DNA of 41,352 bases from Acidobacteriaceae bacterium (lineage in GTDB: Bacteria > Acidobacteriota > Terriglobia > Terriglobales > Acidobacteriaceae). Each line of letters starts with the position of its first letter. Position 1 is the stretch's first letter. Shown one piece after another: positions 1 through 7,959 of this stretch. The stretch lies in NCBI GenBank assembly GCA_003156805.1, contig PMHV01000026.1, positions 1 through 41,352 of the forward strand, in the 5' to 3' direction. The position numbers and the translations under genes are program-made. The notes under the pieces are model-generated. The model was given only the letters and a program-made list of their open reading frames with translations. It was not told the origin of the DNA and did no database searches.

Positions 1-234
1 ATGATGACGACCATGGCGGCTCTGCTGGGGGGCTTGCCGTTGGCGCTGGGTTCGGGCACGGGAGCGGAATTGCGGCGGCCGCTGGGCATCACCATCGTGG
101 GCGGCCTGATTCTCAGCCAGTTGCTCACGCTCTATACCACGCCGGTGGTTTACCTGTGGTTTGACCGGCTGGCGCACAGGTTCGAGAAGTACAAGATCGG
201 CAATCCGATTCCGCAGGAGCTGCCAGCGGATTGA
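1..234 (+). CDS. RND efflux pump inner-membrane subunit, C-terminal fragment (MdtB/AcrB-type)
   Basis: Only the last 77 codons are in the window; the gene begins upstream, so the first ATG here is not its start. The fragment covers the last transmembrane helices of a hydrophobe/amphiphile efflux (HAE1) RND transporter, with the conserved [12 protein letters not shown] segment followed by a hydrophobic stretch ending in [12 protein letters not shown]. It closely resembles the same region of the next gene ([15 protein letters not shown]), so the two are paralogues in tandem. This recalls MdtB-MdtC heteromultimeric pumps, which export drugs or bile-salt-like compounds with a periplasmic adaptor and an outer-membrane channel. 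Adaptor and channel genes are not visible here. Partial only because of the window edge. Confidence 0.93.
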   Translation: MMTTMAALLGGLPLALGSGTGAELRRPLGITIVGGLILSQLLTLYTTPVVYLWFDRLAHRFEKYKIGNPIPQELPAD

Positions 235-268
235 CGCTGGCGCATTCTAGAGCTGGCGCGTTCGAACG

Positions 269-3200
269 ATGAGTATTTCGGCTCCATTTATCCGGCGACC
301 GATAGGCACGTCCCTCTTGGCGGCGGCGTTATTGCTCTCGGGGATTCTTGCTTTTAATTTCCTGCCGGTGGCTTCATTGCCGCGGGTGGATTTTCCTGTG
401 ATCCAGGTGCAGGCCGCTCTGCCTGGCGCCGACCCGCAGACCATGGCGTCCGCCGTAGCCACTCCGCTGGAACGCCAGTTCGGGCGCATCTCAGCGGTGA
501 ACCAGATGACCTCGACGAGCCAGTTGGGCTCGACCAGCATCGTCCTGCAGTTTGACTTGAACCGGAACATCGACGCGGCCGGGCGCGACGTGCAGGCGGC
601 CATCAATGCCGCGCGCAGCCAGCTCCCGGCGAACTTGCCGAGCAATCCAACTTATCGCAAGGCCAATCCGGCGGACGCACCCATTCTGATTCTGGCGCTG
701 ACTTCGGACACGGAGACGGTGCCGCAGATGTACGATGCGGCCGACTCCATTCTGGCGCAGAAGCTCTCCCAGGTAAGTGGAGTGGGGCAGGTGTTCGTCG
801 GCGGAGCGGCGCAGCCAGCAGTACGCGCGGAAGTGAATCCCACGCTGCTCAACAAGCTGGGAGTGGGGTTGGACACGGTGCGCAACGCGCTCAATCTGGC
901 CAATGCAAACCAGGCCAAAGGCGCAGTGGCTGACGGCACTCAAACCTGGACTCTCAACGCCGACGATCAACTGTTTACCGCCGATCGATACCGGCCGCTG
1001 ATCATGGCTTACAACAACGGCGCGCCGGTACGGCTGGGCGACGTGGCCGATGTGGAAGACTCGGTCTCCGATGTGCGCAATCTCGGCCTGGCCAACGGAA
1101 AACCGAGCGTGCTCATCATCGTCTTTCGCCAGCCGGGCGCCAACATCATTGAGACCGTGGACCGGGTGCGTTCGCTGATGCCATACCTGCAATCGTCCAT
1201 TTCTCCGGCGATCCATCTTCTAATTGCCATGGACCGCACCATCACCGTGCGGGCTTCGGTGAAGGACATCGAGTCTACGCTGGTGCTATCGATTTTTCTG
1301 GTGATCCTGGTTGTGTTCGCGTTCCTGAGAACGGTGCGGGCCACCATCATACCCAGCATTGCCGTGCCGCTTTCGCTGGTCGGCACTTTCGGTGTGATGT
1401 ACCTGCTGGGCTACAGCCTGGACAATCTCTCGCTGATGGCGCTGGCGATTTCCACGGGATTCGTGGTGGATGACGCCATCGTGGTGCTGGAAAATATCAC
1501 GCGCTACGTGGAGCAGGGCATGGGCGCGGTGCAGGCGGCGTTCAAGGGTGCGGCGGAGATTGGTTTTACCGTGCTCTCTATGAGCATTTCCCTGGTGGCG
1601 GTGTTTATTCCGCTCTTGATGATGGGTGGGATCGTGGGCCGGCTGTTTCGTGAGTTCGCCGTTACCCTGAGTGTTGCCATTGGAGTTTCGCTGCTGGTTT
1701 CGCTGACTACGACGCCAACCATGTGCGCGAAGTTTCTGCGCCCGCCGAAAGACGAGCGCCACAACCGCTTCTACCGGGCCAGCGAGTGGGTCTTCGACAA
1801 GATTCTGGCTACGTACCGCGTGATGCTGCAGTGGGTGCTGGGGCACCAGCCGGTTACGCTGGTGGTCACTATTCTGGTGGCGTGCCTCAGCGTTTACCTT
1901 TACATCATTGTGCCCAAGGGCTTTTTCCCGCAGCAAGATACCGGACGCATCATGGGATCGGTGCAGGCGGCGCAGGATATTTCGTTCCAGGCGATGCGGG
2001 ACAAGATGGAGCGCTTTGTAACGATCGTGATGAAAGATCCGGCGGTGAGCACGATTGTGGGATTCGCCGGAGGCAACACGGTTTCGAATCAGGGGCGCTT
2101 CTTCATCATGTTGAAAGGGCTGGAGGAACGCGGTACGTGCCAGGCAAAACACTTCTGGCAATCGTGCCCGAACGTGACCGCCGATCAGGTGATTACCCGT
2201 CTTCGGGGCAAGCTGGCGGTGGTGCCGGGCGCCACGTTGTATTTGCAATCCGCGCAGGATTTGACCATTGGCGGACGCCAGAGCAATGCCCAGTACCAGT
2301 ACACGCTGCAGGGCGAGGATTTGAACGAACTGAACAACTGGGCGCCGCGGTTGCTGGCGCAAGTGCGCAAGCTGCCGGAACTGCGCGACGTCAACACCGA
2401 CCAGCAGGATCAGGGCTTGCAAGCGCAACTGGTAATTGACCGCGATACGGCCAGCCGCCTGGGAGTAGCCGCGCAAGACATCGACAACGCGCTCTACGAT
2501 GCGTTCGGGCAGCGCCAGGTCTCGACCATGTACCGGCCGCTGAATCAATACCATGTGGTCATGGAAGTAGCTCCGCAGTTTCAGCAGACCACCGAAGGCT
2601 TGCAGAATATCTACGTGCGTTCCTCCAGCGGCACGCCCGTGCCCCTGGCCGCGTTCACCCACCTGGCGCCCTCGAATACTCCCTTGGCCGTGAATCACCA
2701 GAGCCAGTATCCCTCGGTCACGATTTCGTTCAATTTGGCGCCGGAAATTTCGCTGGGTCAGGCTACGCTGGCCATTGAGAGCGCCGAACGCTCGATTGGA
2801 TTTCCGACTACCATCGAGGCCAGCTTCCAGGGTACGGCGGCAGCCTTCCAGGATTCACTCTCCAGCGAACCCGTGCTCATTCTCACCGCGCTGATTACGG
2901 TTTACATCGTGCTGGGCATTTTGTATGAGAGCTATATTCACCCGATTACAATTCTTTCCACGCTCCCTTCCGCGGGTGTGGGAGCTTTGCTGGCGCTGCT
3001 TTTGACCCACAACGAACTGAACGTGATCGGCACCATCGGCATCATCCTGCTGATCGGCCTGGTAAAAAAGAACGCCATTATGATGATCGACGTGGCGCTG
3101 CAAGTGGAGCGCACGGAAGGAAAGCCGCCGGTGGAAGCTATTTATGACGCATGTATTCTGCGCTTCCGGCCCATTATGATGACAACGATGGCGGCGCTGC

Positions 3201-3430
3201 TGGGCGCGCTGCCGCTGGCGCTGGGCAGGGGCACCGGCTCCGAGATGCACCGGCCCCTGGGGATTACGATTGTCGGCGGATTGATCGTGAGCCAGGCACT
3301 GACTCTGTTCACAACGCCTGTAATCTACGTGTATCTCGATCGCCTGCGGCTGGCCTTGCGCGGGGGGGAAGAAAAGTCTCTTCCGGAAGCGTCCTCCCCC
3401 GGCGCTCCCCGGCCAAGTCCGGCTCACTAG
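269..3430 (+). CDS. RND multidrug efflux transporter, MdtC-like
   Basis: This 1053-residue protein is full length for an HAE1-family proton-driven trimeric inner-membrane pump. It starts with the usual short cytoplasmic segment and TM1 (residues about 10-30), followed by the porter domain. TM4 carries the proton-relay pair Asp401-Asp402 (GFVVDDAIVVLENI) and TM10 the matching Lys933 (GLVKKNAIMM), so the relay looks intact. The gene lies 34 bp after its paralogue and is presumably cotranscribed with it. The substrate cannot be read from sequence; MdtC is the closest subfamily by overall look, but AcrB-like or MuxC-like are alternatives. The ATG has only a weak ribosome site. The C-terminal tail is Ser/Pro-rich and short. 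Confidence 0.95.
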   Translation: MSISAPFIRRPIGTSLLAAALLLSGILAFNFLPVASLPRVDFPVIQVQAALPGADPQTMASAVATPLERQFGRISAVNQMTSTSQLGSTSIVLQFDLNRNIDAAGRDVQAAINAARSQLPANLPSNPTYRKANPADAPILILALTSDTETVPQMYDAADSILAQKLSQVSGVGQVFVGGAAQPAVRAEVNPTLLNKLGVGLDTVRNALNLANANQAKGAVADGTQTWTLNADDQLFTADRYRPLIMAYNNGAPVRLGDVADVEDSVSDVRNLGLANGKPSVLIIVFRQPGANIIETVDRVRSLMPYLQSSISPAIHLLIAMDRTITVRASVKDIESTLVLSIFLVILVVFAFLRTVRATIIPSIAVPLSLVGTFGVMYLLGYSLDNLSLMALAISTGFVVDDAIVVLENITRYVEQGMGAVQAAFKGAAEIGFTVLSMSISLVAVFIPLLMMGGIVGRLFREFAVTLSVAIGVSLLVSLTTTPTMCAKFLRPPKDERHNRFYRASEWVFDKILATYRVMLQWVLGHQPVTLVVTILVACLSVYLYIIVPKGFFPQQDTGRIMGSVQAAQDISFQAMRDKMERFVTIVMKDPAVSTIVGFAGGNTVSNQGRFFIMLKGLEERGTCQAKHFWQSCPNVTADQVITRLRGKLAVVPGATLYLQSAQDLTIGGRQSNAQYQYTLQGEDLNELNNWAPRLLAQVRKLPELRDVNTDQQDQGLQAQLVIDRDTASRLGVAAQDIDNALYDAFGQRQVSTMYRPLNQYHVVMEVAPQFQQTTEGLQNIYVRSSSGTPVPLAAFTHLAPSNTPLAVNHQSQYPSVTISFNLAPEISLGQATLAIESAERSIGFPTTIEASFQGTAAAFQDSLSSEPVLILTALITVYIVLGILYESYIHPITILSTLPSAGVGALLALLLTHNELNVIGTIGIILLIGLVKKNAIMMIDVALQVERTEGKPPVEAIYDACILRFRPIMMTTMAALLGALPLALGRGTGSEMHRPLGITIVGGLIVSQALTLFTTPVIYVYLDRLRLALRGGEEKSLPEASSPGAPRPSPAH

Positions 3431-3837
3431 GCAAATCCATGCAACGCGGGTAGAGTTCTAAGGGTATCTCGTCTGCATACGCTTGCGGTTGGGGCGTTTT
3501 GGCGGCGGCTGCGCGGCCCTGATCATTCGACGCGAAAACCGGATGCAACCTGAGCGGAACGGCGTAGCATCGCACCGGAGTCAAGGGGCGATTGCCGAGT
3601 AGAACGCCCGGCGGTAGTTTTTGGCACGCGCAGTTCCGGCGCACACTGTTCCAGCCGACTGGGATTTTTTGACCGGGAACAGCGGAGACCAGGATTCGGC
3701 GGAGAAAGCGACCGGTTTTGGCCGTATGATTAAGAGCCGAGTTCATTCCGCGGCAAATACGTCCGCCCGAATTTCCGTCGAGCCAGTATTATTATTGGTC
3801 ATCATTGATGCCTTCAAAAACTTATTCAGGAGTAACG
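3431..3837. other. Intergenic region after RND genes, no gene seen
   Basis: This 407-bp gap separates the pump operon from the beta-propeller lipoprotein gene. Open frames crossing it have no recognisable protein and atypical composition. I see no clear terminator hairpin with a T-run and no convincing sigma-70 promoter. The segment from about 3777 to 3837 is notably AT-rich and is the likeliest place for the promoter of the downstream gene. Confidence 0.5.
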
Positions 3838-4917
3838 ATGCGAAAGAAAGCGGTGCTTGTGGGATTGCTTTGCGCGAGCCTTGCGGGCTGGGTCAGCTGT
3901 GGCAGCAGCGCCAGCCACTACGTCTACGCGACGATTCCTGCAGCCAACCAGGTGGTGGCCTATCGCGAAGACCCAAACTCGGGCATTCTGTCGCCGGCCT
4001 ACGGCAGCCCCTATCCGGGAGGATATGGCGCCCAGTACGTAGTGGTTCATCCTTCCAATAGCTTTCTTTATGTCGCCAATTCCGGTGAGAATGACGTTTC
4101 GCTGTTCACTATCGACGGAAGCGATGGCGCCCTCACGGAGGTGACGCCGCGCACGACCGCGGGCACAAGCCCTACGTTGCTCGCGATGGATCCTTCCGGC
4201 AGCTACCTCTACGTGGCCAATGCCGGCTCATTCAATATCTCGGTCTTTTCCATCAATGCAACCGGCGGAGGGCTCACGCCGGTGGCGGGGTCGCCGTTTT
4301 CGACTGGAATTTCTCCGCTGGACATGAAGTTGAATCCGGCTGGGACCTCGCTTTACGTCGGTGGCGCCGGATTCCCCGGGGGGGTTGTCGCAGTTTTCAG
4401 CGTGACTGCCGGCGTGCTGTCGCTGCAGAGCGTCACCGACACTGGTAGTACGAACCCCAGCGCCATCGCCATTGATCCCAAGGGTTCCTATCTCTACACG
4501 GGCAACACCTCCACGCAACAGACGACGGGAGGTTCGATTTCCATCTTTACCATCGCTTCCACCGGCGCTTTGACCGAGGTTTCCGGTTCCCCGCTCGGGG
4601 AAACCTTTACGAACCCGGACGCGCTGCTGGTGGACCCCTCGGGACAATATCTGTATGTAGCCAATGAGGGATCCAGCAACGTCGCTGTCTACACACTGAG
4701 TTCGGGATTCCCGACGGTGCAAGCTTCATCTCCGTTTGGGACCGTGGCCGAGCCCAGTTTTCTGGCGGTCGATCCCAGCGGGAAGTATTTGCTGGTAGGG
4801 AGCCAGTCGTCCAGTTCGATTCAGGTGTTCGAGCTCCAGCAAAGCACCGGCAACCTATTCTCCGTATCGACCAATAAGGTGGGGAACACAGCTTCGTCGC
4901 TGGCTGTGATTGATTAG
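3838..4917 (+). CDS. Lactonase-family / YVTN beta-propeller lipoprotein
   Basis: The protein has about 359 residues. I start it at the ATG at 3838, which has an AGGAG ribosome site 6 bp upstream. This start gives a clean lipoprotein signal (MRKKAVLVG, hydrophobic core, lipobox WVSC). An in-frame ATG at 3805 would bury the signal. The mature part is a chain of repeated blades containing motifs such as FLYVANSGENDVSLFTID and YLYVANEGSSNVAVYTL. This is the pattern of the 6-phosphogluconolactonase-like seven-bladed propeller family (PF10282 type). In soil bacteria such lipoproteins are common and often have no known enzymatic role, so lactonase activity is not established. It is likely anchored in the cell envelope and appears monocistronic, with a hairpin after it. 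Confidence 0.88.
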   Translation: MRKKAVLVGLLCASLAGWVSCGSSASHYVYATIPAANQVVAYREDPNSGILSPAYGSPYPGGYGAQYVVVHPSNSFLYVANSGENDVSLFTIDGSDGALTEVTPRTTAGTSPTLLAMDPSGSYLYVANAGSFNISVFSINATGGGLTPVAGSPFSTGISPLDMKLNPAGTSLYVGGAGFPGGVVAVFSVTAGVLSLQSVTDTGSTNPSAIAIDPKGSYLYTGNTSTQQTTGGSISIFTIASTGALTEVSGSPLGETFTNPDALLVDPSGQYLYVANEGSSNVAVYTLSSGFPTVQASSPFGTVAEPSFLAVDPSGKYLLVGSQSSSSIQVFELQQSTGNLFSVSTNKVGNTASSLAVID

Positions 4918-5001
4918 CGGGCGACGATTAGCGACGCCACGACTACGGAGGCGCAAACCGCGCGGAGCACGTCAGGGTTTTGGTATCCTCGTGGCTGGCG
5001 T

Positions 5002-5020
5002 GAAAGGCGAGCGGCCTTTC
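5002..5020 (+). terminator. Candidate intrinsic terminator after the beta-propeller gene
   Basis: A 7-bp perfect stem (GAAAGGC, 5002-5008; GCCTTTC, 5014-5020) with the 5-nt loop GAGCG is followed by a T-rich stretch (CTCTTGCTTTT). It lies 85 bp after the stop codon of the lipoprotein gene and before the polyketide synthase. The T-run is interrupted, so efficiency is uncertain. Confidence 0.45.
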
Positions 5021-5029
5021 CTCTTGCTT

Positions 5030-5051
5030 TTGACGAACTGTTGACGAACAG
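5030..5051 (+). repeat. Tandem 11-bp repeat TTGACGAACWG upstream of the polyketide synthase
   Basis: Two head-to-tail copies (TTGACGAACTG at 5030-5040 and TTGACGAACAG at 5041-5051) differ at one base. Each begins with a -35-like TTGACG. The second copy also forms a small palindrome with the end of the first (CTGTT-GACG-AACAG, 5038-5051). The block lies 54 bp before the ATG of the next gene, so it may be promoter or operator sequence. A matching -10 is only weak (TTTCAC at 5064-5069). Confidence 0.4.
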
Positions 5052-5104
5052 CAAGAGATTTCTTTTCACAGCCGGCCGCGACTCATTCACGGCCTAAAGG
5101 AACT

Positions 5105-6184
5105 ATGAGGATCGCAAGCGCAGCAAGCGCATTTCCGAAACACTATTATTCGCAGCAGTTTCTGCTGGAACAACTGCAGAATTATTGGGGAGATCGCCTC
5201 AAGAATCCGAAAATGCTGGCCCGCCTGCACAAGCACGTGACGGTGGAGGGCCGCTACCTCTCATTGCCCACCGAGGAGTATTACAAGATCAAGACCTGGG
5301 GCGAAGCCAATGACGCCTGGATCCGCGTGGCGCAGGAACTGGGTGAACAAGCTCTTTGCCGGGCTCTGCAAAACGCGGGGGTTGAGGCCAGCCAAATCGG
5401 AGCCTTGTTCTTCACGACCGTAACTGGGATTGCCAGCCCCTCCATTGATGCGATGCTGATCAACCGCCTGGGCCTGTCGCACAACATCCGCCGCACTCCG
5501 ATTTTTGGGCTGGGATGCGTGGCCGGGGCGGCCGGCATTGCGCGCGCCGCGGATTACGTCAGCGCCTATCCTGCGCAGGCCGCGGCGTTGGTCTCGGTGG
5601 AGCTCTGCTCGTTGACGTTGCAGCGGGAAGATCTTTCGGTGGCGAACCTGATCTCCTCCGGGCTCTTCGCCGATGGATCCGCCGCCGTGGTTGTAACTGG
5701 CGAAGATTTTGCCTCATCCGGGCCGGAGATTTCCGGACTTGGGATTAACGGACCTAAGATTCTGGCGACGCGATCTGTTTTCTATCCGGGCACAGAAGAA
5801 ATGATGGGGTGGCACATTTCCGAAAAAGGATTCCGCATCGTGCTCTCACCCGAAGTTCCTACGCTGATTCGCGAGCATCTGGGACACGATGTGGATCAGT
5901 TCCTCGCCGACCATGGACATCGGCGCAGCGATTTACGAAGTTGGGTGCTGCACACCGGCGGGCCGAAAATTCTGGAGGCAACAGCTGCGGCCCTCGATCT
6001 GAACGACGGTCAGCTCGACGCTTCCTGGGACTGTCTGCGGAAGGTTGGGAACCTTTCTTCCGCGTCGGTGCTGGTGGTGCTGGAAGATGTGATGAAGCGG
6101 AGACGCCCCGATCCGGGAACATTGGGATTGCTGGCGGCCATGGGCCCCGGTTTTTGTTCTGAGCTGCTTCTTCTGCAGTGGTGA
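5105..6184 (+). CDS. Type III polyketide synthase (chalcone/stilbene synthase family)
   Basis: This 359-residue protein has the usual length for bacterial type III PKSs. These homodimeric thiolase-fold enzymes extend an acyl-CoA starter with malonyl-CoA and cyclise the product into pyrones or resorcinols. The catalytic triad is visible: Cys138 in GLGCVAGAAG, His283 in VLHTGGPKIL and Asn316 in VGNLSSAS. The C-terminal GPGF loop also appears (AAMGPGFCSE). The start has a good ribosome site (AAAGGA, 5 bp). It overlaps the following FAD oxidoreductase by 7 bp, so the two are translationally coupled. By analogy with long-chain alkylpyrone/alkylresorcinol synthases of other bacteria, the product is probably a membrane-soluble phenolic or pyrone lipid; chain length and ring type cannot be read here. 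Confidence 0.93.
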   Translation: MRIASAASAFPKHYYSQQFLLEQLQNYWGDRLKNPKMLARLHKHVTVEGRYLSLPTEEYYKIKTWGEANDAWIRVAQELGEQALCRALQNAGVEASQIGALFFTTVTGIASPSIDAMLINRLGLSHNIRRTPIFGLGCVAGAAGIARAADYVSAYPAQAAALVSVELCSLTLQREDLSVANLISSGLFADGSAAVVVTGEDFASSGPEISGLGINGPKILATRSVFYPGTEEMMGWHISEKGFRIVLSPEVPTLIREHLGHDVDQFLADHGHRRSDLRSWVLHTGGPKILEATAAALDLNDGQLDASWDCLRKVGNLSSASVLVVLEDVMKRRRPDPGTLGLLAAMGPGFCSELLLLQW

Positions 6185-7305
6185 GGTCCGGCAGGTTGCT
6201 GAACTCGACAGACGTGTTCGTCATCGGCGGTGGTCCGGCGGGACTGGCGGCAGCGATTGCCGCGCGCCAGCGAGGCTTCCGCGTGACCGTTGCCGACGGC
6301 GCCAAGCCACCGATTGACAAGAGTTGTGGAGAAGGGCTGCTGCCGGACGCGAAGGTTGCGCTGGAGCGGCTGGGAGTTACAGTGCCGCTGGCGGACACCC
6401 ATCTTTTTCGCGGCGTCCGCTTTCACAGCTCCGAATTGTGCGCCGACGCATCTTTTCCTCCTGGCGGCGTTGGTCTCGCAGTTCGCCGCACTGCATTGCA
6501 TGGCAGCATGACGGAGCGTGCCGCCGCGCTCGGAGTCGATCTGTTATGGCAGGCCGTAGTCACAGGCATCTCAGGGGAACACGTCTGCCTGGGGGATCGC
6601 ACGATGAGGACCCGGTGGATCGTTGGGGCCGACGGCTCAAACTCACGGGTACGGCGCTGGGCAGGACTCGATGCTCAATCGCGAAGCAACCTCCGTTATG
6701 CTTTTCGCCGTCACTATCGCGTAGCTCCCTGGACCGACCGAATGGAAATCTACTGGGGAGACCGCAGTCAAGGCTATGTCACAGGGGTAAGCAGCGAGCA
6801 AGTCTGTGTAGCTTTCGCCTCGCACGATGCCAATCTGCGCCTCGAAGAAGCGCTGTTGGCGTTTCCCGACCTGAGCGCCCGCCTTCGCGGGGCTGAGCCA
6901 GCTTCGGCTGAACGAGGAGCACTCACCGCCAACCGCAGGCTCAAGCGCGTCTGCCGAGGCAATGTGGCCTTGATCGGCGATGCCTCGGGCACCGTCGATG
7001 CGATTACGGGCGAAGGCCTCGGCCTTTCCTTCAGCCAGGCCGTGGTGCTGGCGGAGTGCATGAAATCCGATAACCTGGCGCGGTACGAAGCGGAGCACCG
7101 CCGACTATCATTGCGGCCGTTGTTGATGGCGCGGCTGCTGCTGACGCTGGATCGCCGGCCCTGGCTGCAGCGGCGGGTTCTGCGAGTGTTTCGCGCACGG
7201 CCCCAGGTTTTCCGCAAATTCCTGGCCCTGCACATCGGTGCCGTCTCACCGATTGACGCAGCTCTCGACGGCGTCAGACTCGGATGGGGACTGCTCACTG
7301 CCTAA
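6178..7305 (+). CDS. FAD-dependent oxidoreductase (geranylgeranyl reductase / aromatic hydroxylase superfamily)
   Basis: The protein has 375 residues and starts at GTG 6178, overlapping the PKS gene by 7 bp. The N-terminal FAD-binding Rossmann motif is VIGGGPAGLAAA (residues 15-26). The middle DG motif is GADGSNSRVRRWAG, and the second FAD motif is LIGDASGTVDAITGEGLGLS, all in the order expected for class A flavoprotein monooxygenases and geranylgeranyl reductases. I see no membrane anchor. Coupling to a type III PKS suggests it tailors the PKS product, either by ring hydroxylation toward a quinone-like lipid or by saturation. PKS-flavoprotein pairs are known in actinobacteria, for example alkylresorcinol-to-quinone clusters. 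Which reaction it performs is inference. Confidence 0.88.
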   Translation: MVRSGRLLNSTDVFVIGGGPAGLAAAIAARQRGFRVTVADGAKPPIDKSCGEGLLPDAKVALERLGVTVPLADTHLFRGVRFHSSELCADASFPPGGVGLAVRRTALHGSMTERAAALGVDLLWQAVVTGISGEHVCLGDRTMRTRWIVGADGSNSRVRRWAGLDAQSRSNLRYAFRRHYRVAPWTDRMEIYWGDRSQGYVTGVSSEQVCVAFASHDANLRLEEALLAFPDLSARLRGAEPASAERGALTANRRLKRVCRGNVALIGDASGTVDAITGEGLGLSFSQAVVLAECMKSDNLARYEAEHRRLSLRPLLMARLLLTLDRRPWLQRRVLRVFRARPQVFRKFLALHIGAVSPIDAALDGVRLGWGLLTA

Positions 7306-7360
7306 CCCGACGAAAGAATCCGCCCGCGCACTTCGCAAGAACGCTGTTGTTGGGAGACTT

Positions 7361-7909
7361 GTGAGCGTGGCGGTGCTCACGAGCGTGGTCGCGGCGCAGT
7401 CGCCGACGCGATTTGCGCTCGATGCTTCGCACACTACCGTAAAGTTCACTCTCGCCGATGTGCTGCACACGGTTCACGGAACCTTCCGGCTTAAGCGAGG
7501 CGCACTGGACCTGGACGCATCCTCCGGCAAGCTCACCGGCGAAATCGTGGTCGACGCGAAGAGCGGAGACAGCGGCAGCGCAATACGGGACCGCAAGATG
7601 CATGGCGAAATTCTGGAAAGCGACCGCTGGCCGGAGATTGTGTTTCGACCGGACCGGATCGAAGGAACAGTTGCAGCGCTAGGAACATCTTCCGTGCAAG
7701 TGCACGGCGTTTTCAGCATTCACGGAGCGGACCACGAACTCACGGTTCCAGCAGAAATAGAAATGGACGCGACACACTGGAAGGCGGCGGTTCACCTCGC
7801 CGTGCCCTATGTAAACTGGGGGATGAAAAACCCCAGCACTTTCTTCCTGCATGTCAGCGAATCGGTGGACATTGACCTTATAGCTGAAGGAAGCGTCACG
7901 CAACCGTGA
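7361..7909 (+). CDS. YceI-family secreted lipid-binding protein
   Basis: The frame is open from 7238, but that start would overlap the previous gene by 68 bp and place the hydrophobic signal too far inside. GTG 7361 has GGGAG 4 bp upstream and gives about 182 residues with a short hydrophobic N-terminus (VAVLTSVVAAQS). That signal lacks a positive n-region, so an upstream non-ATG start such as TTG 7253 is possible. The mature part shows the YceI lipocalin-like signature: FALDASHTTVKFTLADVLHTVHGTF, then SGKLTGEIVVDAKSGDSG, RDRKMHGEILES and a final VNWGMKNPSTFFLHV strand. YceI proteins bind isoprenoid or long-chain amphiphiles in the periplasm. The position after PKS and oxidoreductase suggests it carries their lipid product. 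Confidence 0.85.
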   Translation: MSVAVLTSVVAAQSPTRFALDASHTTVKFTLADVLHTVHGTFRLKRGALDLDASSGKLTGEIVVDAKSGDSGSAIRDRKMHGEILESDRWPEIVFRPDRIEGTVAALGTSSVQVHGVFSIHGADHELTVPAEIEMDATHWKAAVHLAVPYVNWGMKNPSTFFLHVSESVDIDLIAEGSVTQP

Positions 7910-7959
7910 AGCCGGCACTGATCTCTGAGAATCACTTGCCGATTATGACCAACTTCTGA

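Noticed and set aside
1286-2698. Long minus-strand open frame (470 codons) opposite the RND gene
   Set aside because: It is antisense to a clear full-length pump gene and its His/Arg/Gln-rich translation matches no fold; long antisense frames are expected in GC-rich genes.
3622-3638. Possible sigma-54 promoter (TGGCACG followed by TTCC)
   Set aside because: The -12 GC element is missing at the required 10-bp spacing from the -24 GG, and no sigma-54 activator is near.
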